From: JBLFWJ01 sp047611425
Lineage (GTDB): Bacteria > Bacteroidota > Bacteroidia > UBA10329
Reading direction: 5' to 3'
Assembly (NCBI GenBank): GCA_047611425.1
Contig: JBLFWJ010000113.1
Span: 1-11,082 of the forward strand
Length of the DNA stretch: 11,082 nt
This document shows, piece after piece, positions 1 to 6,149 of the stretch. Every line of letters begins with the position of its first letter. Positions within the stretch are counted from its first letter, which is position 1. Made by a program: the position numbers and the translations under genes. The notes beneath the pieces were generated by a model that ran no database searches, was not told the DNA's origin, and saw only the letters and a list, made by a program, of their open reading frames with translations.

Positions 1-619
1 TTTGAACGCCTACCTGTGTGCCGAGAAACGGTTCTTGGCCGAGTTGTATAGAGCAACAGGCGATAACTCGAAAGCTGAAAATCTGGAAAAAGAATCTGGT
101 GTATTGGCCGAATTCATTCGAGCTTCTTTTTGGGATGAAGAGGCCGGTTATTTCTTCGATCGTCATATTAAAGAAGTGGGTTTGATGCATCAAACCCTTC
201 CAGAAGCTGTTTATGGCCCAGAATGTTGGACGGTGCTTTGGGCCGGAATCGCCACTCAGGAACAGGCCGAGAAAGTGGTTTCCCATATCATGAACGACAG
301 CCAATTCAACACGAAAGTGCCTTGTCCAACTTTGGATGCAAGTCATCCGAAATTCAACCCTAAGAAAGGATATTGGCGTGGGCCCGTTTGGTTGGATCAA
401 GTCTATTTCGCACTGCACGGAATGCGGAAGTATGGCTTTCATTCTGAGGCCGATTCACTCCTCAATAAATTGATTACAAACGCAGAAGGTTTGACTAAAC
501 CAGGCTTCCCGATTCACGAGAATTACCATCCTGTAACAGGCGAAGCATTGAATGCACCACACTTTTCATGGTCGGCCGCACACCTTATTTTGATGATTGA
601 AGATGCATCTAAAAACTGA
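1..619 (+). CDS. GH63-type (YgjK-like / MGH1-like) glycosidase, C-terminal part, 5' end outside window
   Basis: This is the C-terminal 205 residues of a glycoside hydrolase with an (alpha/alpha)6-barrel. The reading frame is open to the left edge, so the true start lies outside the window. Visible motifs are YWRGPVWLDQ (residues 124-133 of the fragment), HENYHPVTGE (172-181) and the terminal NAPHFSWSAAHL (184-195). Recalled from memory, the E. coli GH63 enzyme YgjK ends with very similar blocks (YWRGRVW, ENYNPLTG, APNFSWSAAHL), and its catalytic base is probably the Glu in the ENY block. GH63 and related enzymes cleave alpha-glucosidic or mannosyl linkages; the substrate here is unknown. Residues 60-67 (GLMHQTLP) are encoded by a 20-bp palindrome and sit in a loop just before the GPECW block, which looks like an in-frame insertion at a tolerant site. 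The gene overlaps or abuts the downstream beta-galactosidase, so the two are probably co-transcribed. A trehalase-like assignment is the main alternative. Confidence 0.82.
   Translation, partial: LNAYLCAEKRFLAELYRATGDNSKAENLEKESGVLAEFIRASFWDEEAGYFFDRHIKEVGLMHQTLPEAVYGPECWTVLWAGIATQEQAEKVVSHIMNDSQFNTKVPCPTLDASHPKFNPKKGYWRGPVWLDQVYFALHGMRKYGFHSEADSLLNKLITNAEGLTKPGFPIHENYHPVTGEALNAPHFSWSAAHLILMIEDASKN
178..197. repeat. 20-bp perfect palindrome, copy 1, inside the GH63 gene
   Basis: The sequence GGGTTTGATGCATCAAACCC is identical to its own reverse complement. The right arm continues as CCCTTCC to 201, matching the other copies, while the left flank (GAAGT) is an imperfect match to the GGGAA left arm seen at the lysA copy. 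It is read as G-L-M-H-Q-T-L-P in the glycosidase frame. The same 20 bases recur at 629-648 and 5864-5883. Confidence 0.95.
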
Positions 620-3600
620 AAATCGTATGGGTTTGATGCATCAAACCCTTCCCATGCATCAAACCCTTCCCATGCATCAAACCCTTCCCATGCGTCAAAC
701 CCTACCGACCCTAGGCCTTGCCTGGCTATTGCTCCTGACCACTTCCGTTAGTGCCCAGAACGATTGGGAAAACGAAAAGGTTTTCGGGATTGGCCGGGAA
801 GAACCGAGAGCCACATTTTTCGCTTTTGAATCAGTTGAGGAGGCTTGGATAAATCAGCCAAAAACTTCAGATCGACACCTTGATTTGAACGGTAAATGGC
901 GTTTTAAACTGGCTAAGAATCCAAGCGAAAAACCAACTGATTTCTATAAGAATGAGTTTGATGTTTCAAATTGGGATTTGATTGATGTTCCGGCCAATTG
1001 GGAAGTCGCTGGCTACGATCAACCTCATTACCTCGATGTCAATTATCCGTTTGAGAATAACCCACCATTCATCCAAAAGCATTACAACCCAGTTGGTTCT
1101 TACAAGCGTGAATTCACGCCTTCAGAAAGCTGGAGGGGCCAGCAAGTTTTCATTTATCTCGGAGCTGTAAAGTCGGCTTATTACCTGTGGATTAATGGAA
1201 AGAAATGCGGCTATAGTCAGGGTTCCAAAACGCCAACCGAATTCAACATTACCGACAAACTAGTGCAAGGAACCAACACTCTTTCCTTGGAAGTTTACCG
1301 TTGGAGTGATGGCAGTTACCTGGAGGATCAGGACTTCTGGCGAGTATCCGGAATTGAACGGGATGTGTACATCTACACCGTTCCTAATCAGCATATTGAG
1401 GATGTTCATATTGAGCAAGGACTTTCAAATAACTACAAAGACGGAAGGTTGAAAATCACCGGTCTCACGATAGATTATCAATCACGAAAAATACCTGCGC
1501 CTTCCAAGGTAAAAGCATCACTTTTTGATGATCAAGACAAGCTGGTCTGGTCGGATTCGACAGATTTTCCGGAAGCGGGAAACAGGGAGTTCAGTCTGGA
1601 AACAACCATTCCAAATGCAAAGTCTTGGACGGCTGAAACGCCAAACCTATACCATCTCATTCTCGAATCAGAAATGGCAGATGGACGCAAGTTGGAAGCC
1701 ATGAAATTTCAAGTCGGGTTTCGGGAGATTGAAATAAAGAATGCCCAACTTTTAGTGAATGGTTCGCCCATCACAATTCGTGGGGTAAATCGCCATGAGC
1801 ATGACCCTGTTACAGGACATGTTGTGTCTGAAGAGTCGATGATTAGAGACATTCAGCTCATCAAGCAATACAATCTAAATGCGGTTCGTACTTCTCATTA
1901 TCCAAATCATCCGAGGTGGTATGAGCTGTGCAATCAGTACGGACTTTACATCGTGGACGAGGCAAATGTTGAGTCGCACGGGGCTGATATTTACGATAAG
2001 AAAGTAACGTTGGGCAACAAACCGAGTTGGGGCGATGCGCACTTGGATCGCGTGAAAAGGATGTTTATGCGCGATCGGAACCAGCCTTGCATAATCACTT
2101 GGAGTTTGGGAAATGAGGCCGGTTCGGGCATCAATTTCGAAACGACTTACAGTTGGCTAAAAGCCCAAGACAAGTCGCGGCCGATCCAATATGAAATGTC
2201 ACAACGAACGGATTTAACGGACATTGAAGCACCGATGTATCGAACAATTGAGCGGATTGAGAAGTACGCGAAAGAGGTGCACGAACGGCCGTTAATCCTT
2301 TGCGAGTATGCTCATGCAATGGGAAACAGCGTGGGTAATCTTCAAGATTATTGGGATGTGATTGACAGCTACGATTGCCTGCAAGGTGGTTTCATTTGGG
2401 ATTGGGTAGACCAGACTTGGGCCATGAAAACCAAGGATGGAAAAGCCTTCTGGGGTTACGGTGGAGATTTTCCAAAACATGAAGTTCCTGCCGATTCTAA
2501 CTTCTGTGCAAACGGACTTGTACAAGCTGACAGAACTCCTCACCCTCACCTTGAGGAGGTAAAAAAGGTTTATCAGCCAATCCACTTTAAGTGGGAAAAA
2601 GGGAAACTCTTGGTTCGAAATCGCCACGATCATATCGACTTATCCGGCTATGATTTCAAATGGAGTTTGAAAGCCGATGGCCGCGAAATTGAATCGGGAA
2701 AGTTCGATTTAAAGACTGCAGCACATGCCATCGACACACTAAACATCAACATGAAAACGGTTGTACACCCTAAGCAAGATCATCATTTGGAAGTGTATGC
2801 CCACACAAAGGAAGAAGCACCGTTAATTCCTGCAAAACACCTCGTTGCACGGGAACAATTTGAGTTAATGACCTATGGTCTACGACCATTGAATGTGCCG
2901 TTGCATTCCTCATTGGAATTGACGGACAAAAAGGGTTTGATTACCCTTTCAGGAGAGAATTTCGAGTATTCTATCAACAGAGAAACTGGATTCCTTTCTT
3001 CCATGAAATTTGACAATGAAGAGTTGTTGGTGGCTCCAATCAAACCTAATTTTTGGCGTGCACCAAACGACAATGACCTTGGCAATGGAATGCCAAAAAG
3101 ATGCGGCATCTGGAAGAATTTGGCGGATGATATGAGCCTCGATTCCGTGAAAATCGTGAAGGAGGAAAAGCACTTCGCAGTTGTAGCCGCTACGTATTCA
3201 CTTGCTGGAATACCAGGAGAATTGGAGTTGCGATATCGCTTCTTTTCAACCGGTGATGTTGGTGTGCAAGAGCACATTATTCTGAAGGACTCATTGGCAG
3301 AGATGCCGCGTTTCGGAATGGAAATCCAAGTTCGAAGCGATCTTGATTCAATTGAATGGTTCGGCCGTGGGCCACATGAGAATTACATCGATCGGCACAC
3401 AAGTGCTTTCAAAGGGCGATACAAGGCGGAGGTCAGCGATTTGTACCACCCGTACGTTCGGGCGCAGGAGTCGGCCAACCATATTGACAGCAGATGGCTG
3501 TCGGTACGGTCGGATGAAGTTGGCTTATTCGTAAGTGGCGACCCAATTATGCATTTCAGCGCGTTCCATTTCGACTATCGAAAGCTGCATCACAAGGAAA

Positions 3601-3881
3601 AGACTGAGCCAAATAAGCATGGTTCTCTCGTTGAGGAAGATGACTTGATTCACCTGAATATCGACTTGAAACAAATGGGCGTTGGAGGGGATAATTCGTG
3701 GGGAGCAAAACCTCATGATGAGTACTTGCTCACTGACTTGGAATACACCTTCAATTTTCGAATCCGACCCTACACAATTGGAAAGGAAAGGCCGGATAAA
3801 TTGGCTCGTTTTACATCGATAAAGATGAATACACCAAGGCCAAATGCGGCAGAAGGCCGAAAGAACATCCAAAGTAAATGA
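603..3881 (+). CDS. lacZ: Secreted GH2 beta-galactosidase (LacZ-like, large form)
   Basis: This GH2 enzyme of about 1090 residues hydrolyses terminal beta-galactosides. Numbering here counts a TTG at 597 as residue 1. Domains in order are a sugar-binding jelly roll (about 90-260), an immunoglobulin-like domain (about 265-380), the TIM barrel (about 385-680) and a C-terminal Bgal_small_N-type domain (about 800-1070). The acid/base Glu is E507 in WSLGNEAG and the nucleophile is E570 in LCEYAHAMGNS; RGVNRHEHDP and VRTSHYPNHP are also typical. A signal peptide (about 32-53: short basic start, LGLAWLLLL core, SVSA/QN cleavage) indicates export. The start is uncertain. ATG codons occur at 603, 627, 636, 654, 672 and 690 because each tandem MHQTLP unit carries one. 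ATG 690 gives the most ordinary signal peptide; ATG 603, used here, overlaps the upstream gene by 17 bases and adds a repeat-coded leader. The 3' end overlaps the kinase gene by ATGA. Other GH2 activities on beta-galactosides or related sugars are possible. Confidence 0.93.
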   Translation: MHLKTENRMGLMHQTLPMHQTLPMHQTLPMRQTLPTLGLAWLLLLTTSVSAQNDWENEKVFGIGREEPRATFFAFESVEEAWINQPKTSDRHLDLNGKWRFKLAKNPSEKPTDFYKNEFDVSNWDLIDVPANWEVAGYDQPHYLDVNYPFENNPPFIQKHYNPVGSYKREFTPSESWRGQQVFIYLGAVKSAYYLWINGKKCGYSQGSKTPTEFNITDKLVQGTNTLSLEVYRWSDGSYLEDQDFWRVSGIERDVYIYTVPNQHIEDVHIEQGLSNNYKDGRLKITGLTIDYQSRKIPAPSKVKASLFDDQDKLVWSDSTDFPEAGNREFSLETTIPNAKSWTAETPNLYHLILESEMADGRKLEAMKFQVGFREIEIKNAQLLVNGSPITIRGVNRHEHDPVTGHVVSEESMIRDIQLIKQYNLNAVRTSHYPNHPRWYELCNQYGLYIVDEANVESHGADIYDKKVTLGNKPSWGDAHLDRVKRMFMRDRNQPCIITWSLGNEAGSGINFETTYSWLKAQDKSRPIQYEMSQRTDLTDIEAPMYRTIERIEKYAKEVHERPLILCEYAHAMGNSVGNLQDYWDVIDSYDCLQGGFIWDWVDQTWAMKTKDGKAFWGYGGDFPKHEVPADSNFCANGLVQADRTPHPHLEEVKKVYQPIHFKWEKGKLLVRNRHDHIDLSGYDFKWSLKADGREIESGKFDLKTAAHAIDTLNINMKTVVHPKQDHHLEVYAHTKEEAPLIPAKHLVAREQFELMTYGLRPLNVPLHSSLELTDKKGLITLSGENFEYSINRETGFLSSMKFDNEELLVAPIKPNFWRAPNDNDLGNGMPKRCGIWKNLADDMSLDSVKIVKEEKHFAVVAATYSLAGIPGELELRYRFFSTGDVGVQEHIILKDSLAEMPRFGMEIQVRSDLDSIEWFGRGPHENYIDRHTSAFKGRYKAEVSDLYHPYVRAQESANHIDSRWLSVRSDEVGLFVSGDPIMHFSAFHFDYRKLHHKEKTEPNKHGSLVEEDDLIHLNIDLKQMGVGGDNSWGAKPHDEYLLTDLEYTFNFRIRPYTIGKERPDKLARFTSIKMNTPRPNAAEGRKNIQSK
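629..648. repeat. 20-bp perfect palindrome, copy 2, at the 5' end of the beta-galactosidase gene
   Basis: This is an exact copy of the palindrome found at 178-197 and 5864-5883, read in the same codon phase (GLMHQT). Its right arm runs on as CCCTTCCC (646-653) and then into the 18-bp tandem array. The left arm here is only the GGG after AAAATCGTAT, so the extended left arm seen at the lysA copy is absent. A lone ATGCAT core at 603-608 lies just upstream and coincides with a candidate start codon. Confidence 0.95.
636..707 (+). repeat. Four-unit 18-bp in-frame tandem repeat encoding MHQTLP
   Basis: The unit ATGCATCAAACCCTTCCC occurs perfectly at 636-653, 654-671 and 672-689. A fourth, diverged copy lies at 690-707 and has three substitutions (CAT to CGT, CTT to CTA, CCC to CCG), giving MRQTLP. 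The unit is the right half of the palindrome plus its CCCTTCCC arm, so the array looks like amplification of half of the 629-648 element. Because 18 is a multiple of three, unit gain or loss keeps the frame. Every unit contains an ATG that is a potential start for the beta-galactosidase. Confidence 0.95.
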
Positions 3882-4780
3882 GCCATAACTTAACTACCAT
3901 ACTTGCCCATTTCGGGATTAAGGAATTCACATCAACACCACTGGCATTGGGTTATGCAAACGAGAACTTTAAAATTGATTCTGGTGGAAAAACTACCATG
4001 ATTCGCATTTGCAAACAGCAACCAGTTTCCAGCATTGAGAAGGAAATCGAGTTTATGGAAATCATTAAGCAGCACGGATTGAAAGTTGCTTATCCAATTT
4101 CGAATAAAGTCGGAACTGACATTTTTCAAAAAGGAGAATTCCCTGCGTTGATGTACGATTTTGTTGATGGACATGATGCTCCTTTAAACTCAGAATCGAG
4201 GAAGCAGATAGCGATGGAAGTCGCCAAATTAAATTCAATTGAAGTGCCTGATGGCTTTGTCAAGCCCAACAATCTCAACTTTCAGAATTGTGTTGAATTG
4301 GAAGCCAAGTTGGAAGCGGCACCGTATCAACTTCCAGAAGTGTTCACGCATTTCAGGTCAGAACTGAAGTTGCTTGAGAAGTATGTCCAGCTAGATCTTC
4401 CAAGAGGATTTGTGCATGGTGATGTGTTTCCGAACAACACTATTTTCCAAGGAAATGAGCTTAAAGCAATCATCGATTTTGAGGAGTTCGCGGTCGAAAC
4501 GTTGCTGTTCGATGTAGCGATGACAATTGTCGGGTTTTGCTTGAATGCTGATTTTCGAGTCGACCCGAAAGCCCAGCAAGAACTCCTCGATGGCTACGAA
4601 TCTGTCCGACCACTTTCCGATTCTGAAAAAGAAGCCTTGCCTTATTTTATTCGATGGGCAGCCTTGGCCATGATGAGTTGGCACTTGGAATTTGACCTAA
4701 TCTACACGATGAATGAGAGGCAAGAATTAAGAGTGAATGAGTTGATGAGAATCGCTCAGAGTGTAGAAATAAAACGATGA
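3878..4780 (+). CDS. APH-fold kinase, homoserine kinase type II (ThrB2)-like
   Basis: This 300-residue kinase belongs to the aminoglycoside phosphotransferase / choline kinase fold and transfers a phosphate from ATP to a small molecule. The Brenner-type catalytic motif is H180-G-D182 followed by FPNN (185-188). The metal-binding DFE lies at 200-202, and the block continues into LLFDVAMTIVGFCLN. From memory, ThrB2-type homoserine kinases carry a closely similar stretch (LPRG-IHADLFPDN followed by IDF), which is why I favour that family. The N-lobe nucleotide-binding region lies at about 25-60 (GYANENF, MIRICK). Its ATG overlaps the beta-galactosidase stop as ATGA, so translation is probably coupled. 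Two readings of the context compete: phosphorylation of homoserine beside lysA, both in the aspartate family, or of a sugar or glycan-derived compound beside the glycosidases. Kinases acting on N-acetylhexosamines share this fold. The protein has no signal peptide and is probably cytoplasmic. Confidence 0.82.
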   Translation: MSHNLTTILAHFGIKEFTSTPLALGYANENFKIDSGGKTTMIRICKQQPVSSIEKEIEFMEIIKQHGLKVAYPISNKVGTDIFQKGEFPALMYDFVDGHDAPLNSESRKQIAMEVAKLNSIEVPDGFVKPNNLNFQNCVELEAKLEAAPYQLPEVFTHFRSELKLLEKYVQLDLPRGFVHGDVFPNNTIFQGNELKAIIDFEEFAVETLLFDVAMTIVGFCLNADFRVDPKAQQELLDGYESVRPLSDSEKEALPYFIRWAALAMMSWHLEFDLIYTMNERQELRVNELMRIAQSVEIKR

Positions 4781-4794
4781 ATAAAATCCTCCGT

Positions 4795-4876
4795 CTCGTT
4801 CCTCGACACCTCCTTTTAAAGGAGGAATGAGAGCAGTTCCCCCTTTAAAAGGGGGTGCCCGAAGGGTGGGGGATTT
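4795..4876. repeat. Intergenic double-hairpin repeat (REP-like)
   Basis: Two near-identical 17-base odd palindromes lie side by side: CCTCCTTT-T-AAAGGAGG (4809-4825) and CCCCCTTT-A-AAAGGGGG (4839-4855). The second is followed by a small CCC-GAA-GGG hairpin (4858-4866) and then GGGGGATTT (4868-4876), whose G run could also pair with the C run at 4839-4843. The first is nested in a wider stem, CTCGTTCCTC (4795-4804) with GAGGAATGAG (4822-4831), with one G-T wobble, so alternative folds exist. Neither hairpin has a following T tract, so a classical terminator is not supported. Elements of this style (C-run, TTTAAA, G-run, CCCGAAGGG, G-run) are, as I recall, common between genes in Flavobacteriia. 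The roughly 112-base gap between the kinase and lysA consists mainly of this element. Confidence 0.7.
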
Positions 4877-4892
4877 GGATTGAAATGGAATA

Positions 4893-6137
4893 ATGGAAAT
4901 ACAAGGATTGAACGTTGAAGAAATTGCAAAAGAGTTCGGAACTCCACTGTATCTCTACGATGCAGGTGTGATAGAGCGTCAAGTAAAAGCATTCCGTTCG
5001 GCTTTTCCGAACATTGATTTAGATGTGAAGTACGCGTGTAAAAGCAACACCAATCTCAGCATTTTGAAAAAGATGTTGGAGTTGGGAACTGGCCTAGATA
5101 CTGTTTCAATCAACGAGATTAAGATGGGATTGATGGTTGGGTTTAAACCGGATAAAATCGTTTTCACACCAAATTGCGTTGACTTTTCTGAGATAGTTGA
5201 GGCGGTTGAATTGGGCGTTCGAATCAACATTGAGAACCTACCGAACCTAGAGAAGTTTGCCGAGAAATATGGCGATTCGATTCCATGTTTTGTTCGGTTG
5301 AACCCGCAAGTTCATATCCAAGCCAACAGCGACAAAGTAGATTGGTGGCACAAGCAATCGAAGTTTGGAATATCCCTTGATCAGCTGCCAGAAGTACACC
5401 GATTAATTGCCGAGAAAGGCTTGAAAGTGAATGGCATTCACATTCATTCTAGTTCGGTAATCATGACGCCAGAGGTTTTCTTGGAAGGAGCCAAAACCGT
5501 TTTCGACATCGCGAAGCAATTCAAGGATTTGGAGTTCCTAGATTTTGGCGGTGGGATTAAAGTAGAGGTGGGAGATGGCTCCCCAGTAATCGATCTTCAA
5601 GAATTAGGGGCCCAATTTGTGCCTGCCTTCCAGAGCTTTTGCAAGGAAATCGGGAAGCCGATTCAGCTTTGGTTTGAGCCAGGCCGATTTCTAATTGCCG
5701 AAGCCGGAATGCTGCTAGTAACGGCCAACGTTGTAAAGCGAAATGGAAACACCACTTTCGTAGGTACTGATTCGGGATTCAATCAACTGATCCGACCGAT
5801 GCTTTACGATGCACACCACGAGATTCTCAATCTCAGCAGAGGTTTGACTGATGGTATTGGGAAGGGTTTGATGCATCAAACCCCGACTCAGAAATACACC
5901 GTAGTTGGCAACATCTGCGAGATCGACAATTTTGCGGTTGATCGACTAATTCCAGAAGTGAAAGAAGGTGATGTGCTCGCGTTGATGACAGCAGGGGCAT
6001 ACGGGTTTTCCATGGCATCAACCTACAATTCGCGCGTTCGCCCCTTGGAAGTAATTGTTGAAAATGGCGAAGCCAGAATCATTAGATACAGAGATTCTTT
6101 TGAGGACTTGATACGATCGCAAGAAGGCTTGTATTAG
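4893..6137 (+). CDS. lysA: Diaminopimelate decarboxylase
   Basis: This 414-residue PLP enzyme of the alanine-racemase fold (group IV decarboxylases) converts meso-diaminopimelate to L-lysine and CO2 in the cytoplasm. The PLP-binding lysine is K50 in YACKSN. The glycine-rich phosphate loop is DFGGGIKV (about 219-226), EPGRF is the conserved Arg-containing block, and TDSGFNQLIRPMLYDAHHE leads the C-terminal beta domain. The catalytic Cys-Glu pair of the partner active site is C342-E343 (VGNICEID), and GAYGFSMASTYNSR holds the late conserved Tyr/Arg region. Two oddities appear. The usual substrate-contact block (HMHTGS in relatives I recall) reads HIHSSS here. The stretch between LNLSR and QKYTVVG is about 11 residues longer than in relatives I recall and contains GLMHQTP, coded by the palindrome at 5864-5883. 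The start ATG follows the intergenic repeat with no clear Shine-Dalgarno sequence or TAnnTTTG promoter. A related decarboxylase specificity is possible but less likely. Confidence 0.93.
   Translation: MEIQGLNVEEIAKEFGTPLYLYDAGVIERQVKAFRSAFPNIDLDVKYACKSNTNLSILKKMLELGTGLDTVSINEIKMGLMVGFKPDKIVFTPNCVDFSEIVEAVELGVRINIENLPNLEKFAEKYGDSIPCFVRLNPQVHIQANSDKVDWWHKQSKFGISLDQLPEVHRLIAEKGLKVNGIHIHSSSVIMTPEVFLEGAKTVFDIAKQFKDLEFLDFGGGIKVEVGDGSPVIDLQELGAQFVPAFQSFCKEIGKPIQLWFEPGRFLIAEAGMLLVTANVVKRNGNTTFVGTDSGFNQLIRPMLYDAHHEILNLSRGLTDGIGKGLMHQTPTQKYTVVGNICEIDNFAVDRLIPEVKEGDVLALMTAGAYGFSMASTYNSRVRPLEVIVENGEARIIRYRDSFEDLIRSQEGLY
5864..5883. repeat. 20-bp perfect palindrome, copy 3, inside lysA
   Basis: This is the third exact copy of GGGTTTGATGCATCAAACCC. 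Here the left arm is extended (GGGAAGGG, 5859-5866), which complements the CCCTTCCC right arm seen at the beta-galactosidase copy, while its own right flank is CGACT. Together the copies imply a full-length palindrome of about 30 bp with partly eroded arms. It is read as G-L-M-H-Q-T-P (residues 325-331 of LysA), the same codon phase as the other two copies. Confidence 0.95.
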
Positions 6138-6149
6138 GAACGCGAATAA

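Noticed and set aside
602..609. Isolated GATGCATC just upstream of the second palindrome
   Set aside because: An 8-bp palindrome alone is too short to call a repeat copy; it is noted only because it coincides with the candidate start at 603.
2930..2952. AAAGGG...CCCTTT inverted repeat around TTTGATTA in the beta-galactosidase gene, reminiscent of the element with its middle deleted
   Set aside because: Only a 6-bp stem, and the encoded KKGLITLSGENF fits normal GH2 sequence, so no insertion needs to be invoked.
4777..4830. Possible 17-codon ORF starting at the ATGA of the kinase stop
   Set aside because: It lies almost wholly in the intergenic hairpin repeat, and its peptide (MNKILRLVPRHLLLKEE) has no sign of selection.
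5140..5149. GGTTTAAACC palindrome in lysA
   Set aside because: Ten bases only, encoding the ordinary GFKPDK segment; unrelated to the repeat element.
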